A stretch of 64,000 bases of DNA from assembly GCF_000828575.1 (NCBI RefSeq), contig NZ_AP011952.1:465065-529064 (forward strand), in the 5' to 3' direction. Position numbers and translations under genes: made by a program. Position 1 is the stretch's first letter. Each line of letters starts with the position of its first letter. A model generated the notes under the pieces. The model searched no databases and was not told the origin of the DNA. It saw only the letters and a list, made by a program, of their open reading frames with translations. Source of the DNA: Methanothermobacter sp. CaT2. GTDB lineage: Archaea; Methanobacteriota; Methanobacteria; Methanobacteriales; Methanothermobacteraceae. Of this stretch, positions 1 through 10,057 are shown piece by piece.

Positions 1-1845
1 CCATGAAGCCGTCACTATCAACCCGGAGTCCAGGAGGGAGTTTATAACGGTCTCCCAGCCGTGGGTGGTCTTATGGGCGTATACTATGTTTGCAATACCC
101 CCCGGTCTGAGTACACGGTGAATTTCCCTGAAGGAGTCCCTCAGCATGGATTCGAACTCCTCCCTTGCCTCATCCATGCTTTTATCATTGGTGTAGGCAA
201 CCATTTCACCCCGCTTGGGGGTGAGGGGTGTTATGAAGAGGTCAGGGTAGAGGTCACCGATGGCCCTCTTAAGCCACACGTAAAAGAAATCTGATAGGTA
301 AGAGTATGGGACATTATCATAGTATGGTGGATCTGTGAAAACTGCATCAAAATAATCATTAGGGAAATGCAGAGAACTCGCAGATCTTTGTATTATATAA
401 CCCTCTTTGACTTTTTTTATATTAGATAAAAATTCTATAACTTTCCATATTCTTCTGAAGGCCATGCTCTGCCAGCTTCCAACAGTAGGAGATAAAGGAT
501 TTAACTCTGAGTAGTCCCAAGCCATTGGAATAGCTTGCCTGCCAAAAAGATGAACAGTTCTTTCTTGACTTTTATCCCATAAAGAAAGAGAGTTATAATA
601 ATCTATCATCCTACTTAAACCTAACCCAAGATAACTCGTCACTGCCTTTGCATAACCTTCATCATATCCTTCATCAAGCATCAGATGGTGGGCTTCTCTT
701 ATTTTTTCTGTGAAGGTTATCAGGGCAAGTTTTTGTCTTGAATTGAAAAGATCACCCCAGGTGTTAAGGCCATAATTTCTAACAGAAAATGCTCTTTCAG
801 CCCCACTACCCTTCCCCCGGGGTGTTGGCTCATCTGGGACCGGGTCTATTCCCCACCGGTCCATGAGTTCATCTCTTTTCTTTTCCAGGTATCCATTGGC
901 TTCCATGTAGGCTTCCAGATCCTTTTCTGTTGCCAGCCGGTAGGTTTTGCCACGGCGCCTTGGGTGTGTGAGTACCACGGCTATGAGCCTCTCCCCGGCC
1001 TTTCCCTCCTGAAAGAGTCTGCGGGTGTCAGCGGCGGGTATGGTTGAACCGCAGACCGGGCATGTCACGATGGCCCTTGAGATGGTTCCCCTTGAGGGGT
1101 CAAAGTCAGGGTCCTCCACGATTTCAAAGTCAACACCATCACCGGACACCACTGGTTTAAGGGCTATCTGTCTGTTCTTTTTCCTGACAAGCCAGAACCC
1201 TGTCTTTAAAGGTACCTCCACTCCGCAGTCAGGGTTCTGGCAGGGGAGTGTCCTGGCCCATATATATGCTGCGGGTACTGAACCATCCTCATCAGGTGGA
1301 TAGAAGCGTGAGAGCTCCTCCTCAGCCTCCCCCAGGACCCATTCGCCCCACCTCTTAACATCCCTCAGGAGTGGTGGTTCACTGTCAGCCCAGGACTCAT
1401 CAACCCCATACTTCTGGGGGTACTCAAGGGTGCACTTCTGTATCAGGACAGCCACCGGGTTGAGGTCCATACTGTAGGTTTCACACCCCAGACGGAGGGC
1501 CTCAAGTGGTATGCTGCCACCACCACCGAAGGGGTCCAGGACACGTGGTGGGCGACCATGGTACTCCCCTATATCCCTCCGGGCCCTCTCAATCATCCCC
1601 TGATTCAGACTGTTTTCCCATAGGCTCAGATCCTCGATGAACCTCTTAACCTTAACCTCCTCCAGGTCATCATCGGCGGCCGGGATCAGGCTGGCGTAGA
1701 TGGTGGCCCGGCTGCTTCCTAAAGGTTTTCTTGACCACCAGATGTGCAGTGTTGATATGTGGCCGTGCCTGATGTTCTTTTCCCGGGCGGAATTCTCACT
1801 CACCTTTGAAACTGGGAACGTCCTCTCAATGAATCTCTCATCCAT
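1..1845 (-). CDS. DUF1156-type DNA methylase (partial, C-terminus off the left edge)
   Basis: Probable N6-adenine or N4-cytosine DNA methyltransferase. The reading frame is open from ATG 1845 to base 1 (615 codons seen). The N-terminus MDERFIERTFPVSKVSE leads into the HIWWSRKPLGSSRA signature of DUF1156 proteins. SAM-binding motif I is DPFGGGGSIPLEAL near residue 101, and catalytic motif IV is DPPYYD near residue 507. Two CxxC-type pairs (CQNPDC, CPVC, about residues 190-265) look like a zinc ribbon insertion. The start has GGAGG 8 nt upstream, inside the stop region of the helicase gene, so the two are translationally coupled. Bases 360-760 are visibly more AT-rich than the rest. Family is fairly certain; target base and sequence are unknown. 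Confidence 0.85.
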   Translation of the reverse strand, partial: MDERFIERTFPVSKVSENSAREKNIRHGHISTLHIWWSRKPLGSSRATIYASLIPAADDDLEEVKVKRFIEDLSLWENSLNQGMIERARRDIGEYHGRPPRVLDPFGGGGSIPLEALRLGCETYSMDLNPVAVLIQKCTLEYPQKYGVDESWADSEPPLLRDVKRWGEWVLGEAEEELSRFYPPDEDGSVPAAYIWARTLPCQNPDCGVEVPLKTGFWLVRKKNRQIALKPVVSGDGVDFEIVEDPDFDPSRGTISRAIVTCPVCGSTIPAADTRRLFQEGKAGERLIAVVLTHPRRRGKTYRLATEKDLEAYMEANGYLEKKRDELMDRWGIDPVPDEPTPRGKGSGAERAFSVRNYGLNTWGDLFNSRQKLALITFTEKIREAHHLMLDEGYDEGYAKAVTSYLGLGLSRMIDYYNSLSLWDKSQERTVHLFGRQAIPMAWDYSELNPLSPTVGSWQSMAFRRIWKVIEFLSNIKKVKEGYIIQRSASSLHFPNDYFDAVFTDPPYYDNVPYSYLSDFFYVWLKRAIGDLYPDLFITPLTPKRGEMVAYTNDKSMDEAREEFESMLRDSFREIHRVLRPGGIANIVYAHKTTHGWETVINSLLDSGLIVTASW

Positions 1846-1848
1846 GAA

Positions 1849-4800
1849 TTATTCCTCCATTCTCCTTATCTGTTCAGCGGGTACAATGTACCTTACCTCC
1901 TCTCTCCTGAGGGGTTCAAGGTTACTGTATGGGTCCTGTATCACTGTGAGTTCCGGATCGGTGCCGGCATTGTAGACCACGTACAGCCAGTAGTTCTCCC
2001 TGAACCTCCGGGCCTTGAGCCATTCATTCTGTGTCAGTTCAACATTATCCCTTCCTCTCCTTGCCTTGACCTCAATGTATCTGATCTCTGAATCAGAGAT
2101 TGATCTGACATCGAATCCAAGGTTCTCCCCTGATACGTCCTCGGGGATCCTTCCGTGTCTCCTCTCATGTTCCATTGTAATCTTCATGCCTATCATCTCT
2201 ATGTCCTCTCTCCCCGGTATCTCAGGGGCTTCCACGTGTATAACTCCGAGGAGTTCTGGTGGTGAGGCTGTGAGGGTCTCCTCCATCTCCATCTCCCTTT
2301 CAAGTTCCCTCATTCTCTCCTTGTATTCCTCGAGTCTTTCCTCCTCGTTTCTTATGGCTATGCCCATGTCCTCCCCCTGGTCGAGGCGATCGTAGTATTC
2401 AAGGAGTTTTTCCTGTGATGTGTCTATGAGGTATTTTATGGATCTCAGGCCGTACTTCCTCTTTATACCTGTTTTCCTCTTCCGCTCATCCTTGAGTTTA
2501 TCCATGTACCTCATCACGGATTCAGTTGCGGCTGCGGTGACCCCTTCCTCATTTATTTCATCAACAACGGGGTGTCTGTCGGGTACGAGGTCCCAGAGGA
2601 TCATGGGGCTTACCTCCACAACCTCTTCGCCGTTATCGTATAGGGCGAATACCCTTTCACCTGCACTTTCGTTCCTTCCATCTGTGACTCTGCCCCTGTA
2701 GAACCACACCGTCCCCCTGTACCTGCCGGAGGGATCCCTGAAGGTCGAACCCCTCAGGAGCGAGTCTCCAAACCTCTTACCTGTGTACCTTATGGTGGCC
2801 TCAAGGAGGGGGTGGCCGAAGGATATGAACTCTCCTTCATCTACTCCGGGGTTGAAGGTGAGGTTCCTGTATTCCTTCCTGAGTGCCCCGTACCGCCTTC
2901 TGAGTTCATCGTCCCAGAGGCGAAGGAGTTGCCTGGGTGTTCTGAGGGTGTACATTCCATTCCTCTCAGTGTATTTCCACCCCATCTTTTTGAACACTGC
3001 TCTGAAGAATTCCTCCACATACTCTGGTGCAAGTTTTCTCTCCTTTATTATGCGCTGTATATCCTTCATCCGGGTGTAGTCCACTTCAACTGCCAGCTGT
3101 TCATCCATTATCCTCTTAAGTATATCCTCCTGTGGCTTGAGGAGTTCTTCTATCTCCTCATCCCTGATTTCTCCCCGGAGGGTCATCTCTATTATCCTTG
3201 ATATGTCGCGTTCGGTGTATATCTCACCGATTACATCGTAGACCTTATCCGATCCTATGTCCTGTCTGATGCTGTCCAGTTTCTCAAGGAGCCTCCTCAT
3301 TACGAGGCCCTCACGGGTGTTACCGGCCACGAGATTGTATATGTGTACATCCCTTCTCTGCTTGTACCTGTGTATCCTCCCCATCCTCTGCTCAAGGCGG
3401 TTGGGGTTCCATGGGATGTCATAGTTGACCATTATATGGCAGAACTGCAGGTTTATGCCCTCACCCGCGGCCTCGGTTGCAACCATGACCTGTTTGTTTC
3501 TGCGGAAATCATCCTCTGCTGCTATGCGTTCATCCATGCTCATCCCGCCGTGTATGGTGCATACGCTGTATCCCCATGACTCTATCTTTTCGAGAAGGTA
3601 ATCGACGGTGTCCTTTGATTCACTGAATATGAGGATCTTCTCATGGCCTATCTCCTCAAGGATCTTCTGAAGCTCCATTAGCTTGGTCTCGGATCCGGAT
3701 TTGAGGAGTCTCTCTGCATCCTCTATCAGTCCTTCGAGTGTCGAAACCTCGGCTTTAAGTTCAGGGATGGAGTCCGCCAGTGTGCTGCCCTCGAGGGAGC
3801 TTTCGATCTCCCATATCCTCCTCTCCTCAAGGTCGCTGTAGTCAACCGACAGCAGGTCGCTGTAGTCGCCAGACACCTCTCTCATGGATAGTGATTCAAT
3901 GTTCTCCATGAGCTGGATGCACCTGTCCCTCTTCCTCATGAGGGACCTCATCACCGCGTATATGCTTGAGGCCATCCTCCTCTGCAGGAGCATCATGGCG
4001 AATGCATGGGCCCTCCTATCAGTTGCGATGGCCCTGTTGTATTGCTCTGTTATGTAGCGTGAGATCTCATTGTAGAGTTCCATCTCGGCGTCACTGAGGT
4101 TGAAGCTGTGGGTGTGTGTATATCTCCTGGGGAATATGGGTTTCCCATCGAAGTCCCTGAGTTCCTCCTTCACCCTTCTTATGAAGAGTGGGTTATCCCT
4201 GTTCCTCCTCGCCTCCTGTATGAGTTCAGGGTTTGAGAAGAAACCTGGTCTGAGGAGGTCCAGGAGGAGGCGGAATGCGTCGGGGTCCCCGCTGTGTGGA
4301 GTTGCGGTGAGGAGCAGCATATGGTCTGATGTCCTGGAGAGTATCTGCCCCAGTCTGTACCTCCTTGTCATGTCCTTCTTGTTCTCCGACCTGATCCGTG
4401 CACTCATCTTGTGTGCCTCGTCAACCACTACGAGGTCCCACCTTGTTGATGAGAGGGATGACATTACATCTTCCTGTTTTGCGAAGTCAATGGAGGTTAT
4501 GTAGCTGTTCTCAACCATCCATGGGTTTTCACCCTGCCTTGAACTCATATAGGGGCGGTCCATGATCACGAAGTTCTCCTGGAATTTATCCTTCATTTCA
4601 CGCTGCCACTGGGCCTTGAGGTGTCCCGGTGTTACTATGAGGACCCTGCTGGCGACTCCCCTTAACTTCAGTTCCTTTATGATCATCCCCGCCATTATGG
4701 TTTTACCGGCGCCGGGGTCATCGGCTATCATGAACCTCATATGGGGCATCCTTAGGGCGTAGCCGTATACTGCCTCAAGCTGAAAGGGCAGGGGGTCTAT

Positions 4801-5064
4801 GCGGGATGTGTTCATTGCGAGGTAGCTGTCAAAGAGTGATGCGTTCCTGAGGCGGTAGGACTCGATGCCCATGAAGAATTCATGTGGTTCAGCCCCGAAA
4901 TCCGTGGTCCTCATCACCTCAACCCGTTCAAGGTCCTCCCTGGTGAGTATGCTGTTTACAGTGGAGTTGGTATCCACTGTGGTCCCGAAGATTATTATAT
5001 TCTCTCCGCTCTTCTTGGATTTAAGGACCCTGACCGGTTCCGGCCAGAATGGGCCCCTTATCAC
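1849..5064 (-). CDS. SNF2-family DEAD/DEAH helicase with DUF3883-like C-terminal domain
   Basis: A 1071-residue superfamily 2 ATPase. Walker A is DDPGAGKTIMAG near residues 115-126, Walker B is VVVDEAH near 213-219, motif III is LLLTATPHSGD, and motif VI is EQRMGRIHRYKQ near residue 560. A charged region of about 850-900 precedes a C-terminal segment with IRYIEVKARRG and NEWLKARR, typical of DUF3883, a domain related to restriction-type nuclease folds. GTG 5064 has GAGGAGG just upstream; an in-frame N-terminal extension (RLIEEGC) lacks a standard start. It forms an operon with the DUF1156 methylase. The pair resembles SNF2 helicase/adenine methylase pairs of class 1 DISARM and DUF499/DUF1156 loci; a defence role is inferred. 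Confidence 0.88.
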   Translation of the reverse strand: MIRGPFWPEPVRVLKSKKSGENIIIFGTTVDTNSTVNSILTREDLERVEVMRTTDFGAEPHEFFMGIESYRLRNASLFDSYLAMNTSRIDPLPFQLEAVYGYALRMPHMRFMIADDPGAGKTIMAGMIIKELKLRGVASRVLIVTPGHLKAQWQREMKDKFQENFVIMDRPYMSSRQGENPWMVENSYITSIDFAKQEDVMSSLSSTRWDLVVVDEAHKMSARIRSENKKDMTRRYRLGQILSRTSDHMLLLTATPHSGDPDAFRLLLDLLRPGFFSNPELIQEARRNRDNPLFIRRVKEELRDFDGKPIFPRRYTHTHSFNLSDAEMELYNEISRYITEQYNRAIATDRRAHAFAMMLLQRRMASSIYAVMRSLMRKRDRCIQLMENIESLSMREVSGDYSDLLSVDYSDLEERRIWEIESSLEGSTLADSIPELKAEVSTLEGLIEDAERLLKSGSETKLMELQKILEEIGHEKILIFSESKDTVDYLLEKIESWGYSVCTIHGGMSMDERIAAEDDFRRNKQVMVATEAAGEGINLQFCHIMVNYDIPWNPNRLEQRMGRIHRYKQRRDVHIYNLVAGNTREGLVMRRLLEKLDSIRQDIGSDKVYDVIGEIYTERDISRIIEMTLRGEIRDEEIEELLKPQEDILKRIMDEQLAVEVDYTRMKDIQRIIKERKLAPEYVEEFFRAVFKKMGWKYTERNGMYTLRTPRQLLRLWDDELRRRYGALRKEYRNLTFNPGVDEGEFISFGHPLLEATIRYTGKRFGDSLLRGSTFRDPSGRYRGTVWFYRGRVTDGRNESAGERVFALYDNGEEVVEVSPMILWDLVPDRHPVVDEINEEGVTAAATESVMRYMDKLKDERKRKTGIKRKYGLRSIKYLIDTSQEKLLEYYDRLDQGEDMGIAIRNEEERLEEYKERMRELEREMEMEETLTASPPELLGVIHVEAPEIPGREDIEMIGMKITMEHERRHGRIPEDVSGENLGFDVRSISDSEIRYIEVKARRGRDNVELTQNEWLKARRFRENYWLYVVYNAGTDPELTVIQDPYSNLEPLRREEVRYIVPAEQIRRMEE

Positions 5065-5291
5065 GCATCCCTCCTCTATCAGACGACCACCCCTGTAAAT
5101 GTAATTTCTTAATGCATTATGTTTAAGCTTAGATTGTCCAATTTTTTCATTTATTCTATTAATCTATAAAGGTTTCCATTTTTGGTTCCCCCCATCAAAT
5201 AAGGCTGTCTTAAAATGGATTTCTGATGAACTGACGGTTGATGGGAACTGCATCAACAACTATTAAGGTTGTCTTACATTAATTATAATCC

Positions 5292-6563
5292 ATGAAGCCC
5301 CACCTGAGGAGGGAACTTAGCCTCTTTGACACCATTAACCTTGTAATAGGGACCATAGTGGGGGCCGACATCTACATCGTGGCGGCCTATGGTGCAGGTA
5401 GCCTTGGCCCTGCCTCCATACTGGCCTGGATCCTCGCAGGACTCATGGCCATGGTTATTGCACTTGTATTCTCTGAGGCCTCCAGGATCCTTCCTGTGAC
5501 GGGGGGCCCCTACGCCTATACATGTGAGGCCCTTGGACGTTTCGCAGGGTTCATAACTGGATGGTCCCTCTGGGTTTCCTCGTGGATAGCCATAGCGGTG
5601 TTCCCCATAGCCTTCGTCTACTACCTTGAATACTTCATCCCCCTGAATGTTATCTGGGAGGCCGTCATCAAGGTCCTCTTCATAGTCTCACTCACCCTCA
5701 TAAACATCGCCGGGGTTGGGAGGGCCGGTAAGGTGAACGATGTCCTCACGGTCCTCAAGGTGGCGCCGGTACTCCTCTTTGCAATCCTGGGGGCGGTGCA
5801 CCTTGCCCTCAACCCCGCAACCCTTACAGGTAATTACACCCCTCTGGCACCCATGGGCCTCGGGGCCCTTGGAGGTGTCACTGTACTGGTTTTCTGGGCC
5901 TACGTTGGATTTGAACTTGTAACGGTCCCTGCAGACGAGGTTAAAAACCCTGAAAGGAACATACCCCTGGCCATAACCCTTGGGATGGTCTTTGTGATGC
6001 TATTCTATCTCATCACCAATGCCGTTATCCTTGGGCTTGTACCATGGGGGGTCCTTGCGGCCTCAAACGCACCCCTCACGGTTGCCGGCTACAGCCTCAT
6101 GGGTGGGCTCGGGGCCCTTATACTCACTGCAGGTGCTGTGTTTTCGATTGCCGGTTCAGAGGAGGCCGGGATGCTCTCAACCGCCAGGCTGCTCTTTGCC
6201 ATGTCCAGGGATGGTTTCCTGCCGCGTGCCCTCTCCAGGGTGCACGGGAGGTTCGGCACGCCCCACGTCAGCATCCTGGTTCAGAACCTCACGGCCCTTG
6301 CAGCCGCACTCACCGGTACAGCGGCTGGGCTCATCGAACTATCAGTTTTAACCCTTCTACTCCCCTACGCAACAACCTGCGTTTCACTGGGGATACTTCG
6401 GAGGAGAGATGGCACTGGAGTTCCGGTGAAGAGCGTCCTGGGTGTCCTTATCTGTATTTACCTCCTCCTGAATACCACACCATGGACCATCATCGCCGGC
6501 TTACTCCTGATCATGGGGGGCGTGCCCCTCTACCTGATCTTCAGAAAAGAGAATCTGAATTAG
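5292..6563 (+). CDS. APC-family amino-acid permease
   Basis: A 423-residue integral membrane transporter of the amino acid-polyamine-organocation superfamily. The N-terminus LSLFDTINLVIGTIVGADIY is the first transmembrane helix, with the broken-helix glycine-rich motif (GTIVGADIY) that lines the substrate site in this fold. About twelve hydrophobic segments follow, including FWAYVGFELVTVPADEVKNPERN, the conserved stretch around TM6 and the following loop. Substrate cannot be told from sequence. The gene stands alone between the divergent helicase operon and a convergent TPR gene. No Shine-Dalgarno sequence is seen before ATG 5292, so the mRNA may be leaderless. Confidence 0.88.
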   Translation: MKPHLRRELSLFDTINLVIGTIVGADIYIVAAYGAGSLGPASILAWILAGLMAMVIALVFSEASRILPVTGGPYAYTCEALGRFAGFITGWSLWVSSWIAIAVFPIAFVYYLEYFIPLNVIWEAVIKVLFIVSLTLINIAGVGRAGKVNDVLTVLKVAPVLLFAILGAVHLALNPATLTGNYTPLAPMGLGALGGVTVLVFWAYVGFELVTVPADEVKNPERNIPLAITLGMVFVMLFYLITNAVILGLVPWGVLAASNAPLTVAGYSLMGGLGALILTAGAVFSIAGSEEAGMLSTARLLFAMSRDGFLPRALSRVHGRFGTPHVSILVQNLTALAAALTGTAAGLIELSVLTLLLPYATTCVSLGILRRRDGTGVPVKSVLGVLICIYLLLNTTPWTIIAGLLLIMGGVPLYLIFRKENLN

Positions 6564-6578
6564 CTGTGGATTCAGTGC

Positions 6579-7829
6579 CTAAATGATGTGCGGAAGGAGC
6601 AGCAGGACAAAACTGTAGGTTAACAGTACACAGATCATTATTGTGGAGTGTCTCAGGGCACGTGGATGTCCACCATTTACACGCAGGTACCATGGCCCAA
6701 GAACAAAAAGGATGGAACTCAAAAACCCATCAATGTGTTCCAGGGTCCAGTCAAAAAGTAAATACAGGTCTCCGGTTTTCCATGTCATGGTGATGGTGTA
6801 CATGATCCTGCTACTCTCCTGTGCCAGGTATGGCAGGATAAGCGCCGTGAGCAGAATCAGCGGCCCAAAGAGGATGGGAAGGGATACCATTGCCAGGATA
6901 CGATCCCCTGACTCCTCAGGATTTATCAGTTGCTGGATTGATAGATACAGAAATGCGAATGGGGTGAGAACCAGGGCCCCCAGGGCCACTGGCAGTTCAC
7001 TCCGTGGCCTTTCCTTCAGTAATATGTATATGGCTGCAGCCATAAGGGCCCCCATTACTAAGGTGCCCGTGAACTCAGCTCTGAAAATTATTAGTATGAA
7101 CTGGGCTAGGGTGAGTGCCGTGAAGGCGTATGATATGACTGTGAGTGCCCTGAAGGGGTATGGGTAGATGGACTCAGGGAGGTCCTCCTCGATGGGGACA
7201 CCGTTAGCTGTATCAAGTCCCATTTTAAGACATTTCTCAGAGGCCCATTGGTTCCCAAGTGCCCCAAAAGCCTCTGCCTTGCCGATCCATACCAGGGTAT
7301 TCCCTGCATCAAGCTTGATGGCCCTATCAAAGCATCCCAGTGCCTCCCGGTATCTCCCATGTTCATTCAGGGAGAACCCCATGTAGACCCATGATTGGGC
7401 ATGGAGTGGATCAATGGCTGTGGCCTTTTCAAATGACCTCAGCGCCTCTTCATCTTCGCCCCACTGGTGAAGTATCAGACCCCTTCCATACCATAGGGTG
7501 GCGTTGGTGGGGTTCTCATTGATGGATGATTCATAGAGTTCAAGGGCCCTCTGGTAACATGCGTCTCTCTCCTCATCCTCCCCGAGGATGCTGTGGATGT
7601 AACCCATCTTGTGCCAGGCCCGGGGATGGGGACTTATTTCTGTCAGTCTCTCAAGTGCCTTCAGGGCATCCCTGTATCTTTCCATCTTCTGGTTTATGTT
7701 ACTCAGGAGCATCCATGCCGCCGGGTTTTCAGGGTCAGCCTCTGTAACCCTCCTGGCAATGTGGAGGGCCCTCTCAGGGGCACCCCACCCCACAAGAAAT
7801 TCGGCGAGTGCAAGCAAGACCCTCTTCAT
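6579..7829 (-). CDS. TPR-repeat protein with C-terminal six-helix membrane domain
   Basis: A 416-residue protein. Residues 1 to about 210 are TPR-like helical repeats (for example AWMLLSNINQKMERYRDALKALERL and SWVYMGFSLNEHGRYREALGCFDRAIKLD). About six hydrophobic segments follow from residue 225 to the end, so a cytosolic protein-binding repeat module is anchored by a multi-spanning membrane domain. The membrane part may be Yip1-like, but I am not sure. A TATA-like stretch (TTTATATAT) lies about 23 nt upstream of the ATG and there is no Shine-Dalgarno, suggesting a leaderless transcript. It is convergent with the permease, with a 15-nt gap. Function unknown. Confidence 0.8.
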   Translation of the reverse strand: MKRVLLALAEFLVGWGAPERALHIARRVTEADPENPAAWMLLSNINQKMERYRDALKALERLTEISPHPRAWHKMGYIHSILGEDEERDACYQRALELYESSINENPTNATLWYGRGLILHQWGEDEEALRSFEKATAIDPLHAQSWVYMGFSLNEHGRYREALGCFDRAIKLDAGNTLVWIGKAEAFGALGNQWASEKCLKMGLDTANGVPIEEDLPESIYPYPFRALTVISYAFTALTLAQFILIIFRAEFTGTLVMGALMAAAIYILLKERPRSELPVALGALVLTPFAFLYLSIQQLINPEESGDRILAMVSLPILFGPLILLTALILPYLAQESSRIMYTITMTWKTGDLYLLFDWTLEHIDGFLSSILFVLGPWYLRVNGGHPRALRHSTIMICVLLTYSFVLLLLPHII

Positions 7830-7919
7830 AATACATATTCAAATATTAATAATATATAAATGGTGGCTTAAGGATTCGCCGTCCCTCATCCATGGAATAA
7901 ACTCCGCAATGCTCTGCCA

Positions 7920-10046
7920 CTATTGTTCTGAACCTTCACCCTCCCCCCTGTGGACCGTCTTGGCCCAGCGCCTCTCACGCCTCCTTAACATGTGAATTGC
8001 TGCGGCCGCAAAGAGTGGCAGCAGGTATAAACAGTAGGCCCAGTACTCAATTGACAGTATGATGGTACGGGGGATGCTGTAGCCGTCCATCCTTATACCG
8101 CTCATCGTGAGGGGGAAGAATGCTACAGTTGATATGAGTCCTATTATGAAGGGTGCCTCCATCCTGAATCCAAAGCCCGCCAGGTTGAGGATGAATACAA
8201 GGTACCCCAGCATGACGAACCCTATGAAGATCATGGAGAATAGGTAGAATATTGAGTCAAGCTTCCTGTGGAGTGCTATGGGGGCATCGATCATCGGGGC
8301 AAGATAGACGAAGAGTGTCTCAAGGTTACCTGTAAGCCACCGCGTCCTCTGCCTGAAGAAGGCCGGCCACTCACTCACGGCCTCCTGGAAGACCTCGGCC
8401 TCAGGGGAATACCTGACATTGTAACCCCTGAGCATCAGTTTGACGCTGAGGTTCAGGTCCTCTGTGACAGCGTAACCATCCCAGCCCCCTATCTCCTCAA
8501 TCACCCTCCTCTTAACAAGCTGCCCGTTACCCCCAAGGAAGGCGGGGACATCCATGTTCATCCTTGACCTCATGATGACGTTACCGAATATGGCGAACTC
8601 GATGTCCTGCATCCTGGTGAGGATGTTCTCATCGGCGTTGTACATCCTGACCCTGGACTGGGCGCCGGCCACATCATCACCATCAAGGTGGGGGACTATA
8701 CACCTGAGGAAATCCGGTTCAACCCTTGCATCGGCATCGAATACCGCTATGATGTCGCCGTCCGCCATCGTCACGCCATCGTTAAGGGCGTACCCCTTAC
8801 CATTGAAGGCGAAGGGGGCCCTCCTTGTCACAACCTTCAGGTGCCTGTACCTCTTCACCAGCTCCTCGAGGATCTCGCCGGTACGGTCCGTTGACCCGTC
8901 GTTCACCACTATGATCTCATAGTTCCTCCTGCCGTTTACATGGTAGTCCAGTGATGATAGGGTCTCAACGCACCTCTCAATGGTGTTCTCCTCATTGTTT
9001 GCAGGGACCACGATACTCACCATGGGCATGGCATCTGAAACGGGTCTTTCGGGTTCCCTGAAGCTGAATGTAAGGTGCAGCAGGCTGTAGAGTACCGGTA
9101 TGAAGAGGGTGTACATGAGCCAGGTCATACTCCGTGTTATGAAGCCGTAGGCTGCAAGTCCAGATATCACCGATGATACAAAGAAGACTCCGGTCTTCTC
9201 TATCCTCATCTCCTCTGCCTTGGTGACGATGACCTCGTGCATCCTCCTTGAGTAATCCTCTGTATCCCTGATGGTCTGAAGTACAACCTCTATCTCGGCC
9301 CTGAGCTGCTCGGTGCTGAAGGGCTTGAGGAGGTACCCGTAGGGCTCAGTTTCCAGTATCCTTGCGAGTGTTGAGTCATCGGAGTAGGCGGTGAGGTATA
9401 TGACCGGGATCCCCTGTTCACCCTGTATCAGCTCCGCGGCCTGGATACCGTCCATCTCCCCACGTAGGTATACATCCATGATTACAATGTCGGGCTTGAG
9501 TTCTGCGGCCGCTGAAACTGCGCCCTCACCTGTATCCTCAACCCCCACCACCCTGAACCCTGCCTCCTCCAGTTTATGTGAAAGGTCAGCCGCGACGATC
9601 GCCTCATCCTCCACAACAAGGACCCCCGCCATTACTCCTCTATCCCTCTCCCCCGGGACCTTCAGGAGATCCCTTATATCCGCCCTGTACCTCCTGAGCG
9701 CTGTTTCAACAGTCACCCTGAGTGTCCGGTCATCGTAGGGTTTGAGGAGGTACCCGTAGGCCCCGGCCCTCCTGGCCCTCCCCAAGGTCTCTGGGTCAGA
9801 GTAGGCTGTGAGGAACACCACCGGGACCCTGAGTTCCTTCACCCTCCGGGCCACATCCACACCATCCATCTCGCCCCTCAGGACTATGTCCATCAGTACA
9901 AGATCAGGTCTCTTCTCCGCTATCAGCTTGAGGGCCTCTTTACCTGTGGCCGCAGTCCCAACGATCTCGTAGCCCATATCCTCAAGTCTCATCTGAAGGT
10001 CCGATGCTATGAGTGCCTCGTCCTCCACTATCAGAATTGACGTCAT
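7920..10046 (-). CDS. Double receiver-domain / membrane glycosyltransferase family 2 fusion
   Basis: A 708-residue protein with an unusual order of domains. Residues 1-121 are a response-regulator receiver with acidic pocket EDE (8-10), phospho-acceptor D53 and the KPYDD lysine. Residues about 139-260 are a second receiver (VVEDEA, MDVYLRG aspartate near 190, LLKPFS lysine). Hydrophobic segments near 285-325 are followed by a GT2 catalytic domain (VSIVVPANNEEN, FDADA as the DXD metal site, QRTRW as the QxxRW motif of processive synthases). Three or more C-terminal membrane helices follow. It probably makes or exports a polysaccharide or glycolipid under two-component control. No histidine kinase is adjacent. 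SD-like AGGTGAGG precedes the ATG. Confidence 0.88.
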   Translation of the reverse strand: MTSILIVEDEALIASDLQMRLEDMGYEIVGTAATGKEALKLIAEKRPDLVLMDIVLRGEMDGVDVARRVKELRVPVVFLTAYSDPETLGRARRAGAYGYLLKPYDDRTLRVTVETALRRYRADIRDLLKVPGERDRGVMAGVLVVEDEAIVAADLSHKLEEAGFRVVGVEDTGEGAVSAAAELKPDIVIMDVYLRGEMDGIQAAELIQGEQGIPVIYLTAYSDDSTLARILETEPYGYLLKPFSTEQLRAEIEVVLQTIRDTEDYSRRMHEVIVTKAEEMRIEKTGVFFVSSVISGLAAYGFITRSMTWLMYTLFIPVLYSLLHLTFSFREPERPVSDAMPMVSIVVPANNEENTIERCVETLSSLDYHVNGRRNYEIIVVNDGSTDRTGEILEELVKRYRHLKVVTRRAPFAFNGKGYALNDGVTMADGDIIAVFDADARVEPDFLRCIVPHLDGDDVAGAQSRVRMYNADENILTRMQDIEFAIFGNVIMRSRMNMDVPAFLGGNGQLVKRRVIEEIGGWDGYAVTEDLNLSVKLMLRGYNVRYSPEAEVFQEAVSEWPAFFRQRTRWLTGNLETLFVYLAPMIDAPIALHRKLDSIFYLFSMIFIGFVMLGYLVFILNLAGFGFRMEAPFIIGLISTVAFFPLTMSGIRMDGYSIPRTIILSIEYWAYCLYLLPLFAAAAIHMLRRRERRWAKTVHRGEGEGSEQ

Positions 10047-10057
10047 TGAACCTCACC

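Noticed and set aside
1849-5064. Alternative N-terminal extension of the SNF2 helicase
   Set aside because: The upstream frame looks family-like (RLIEEGC) but has no plausible start, while GTG 5064 has a good SD.
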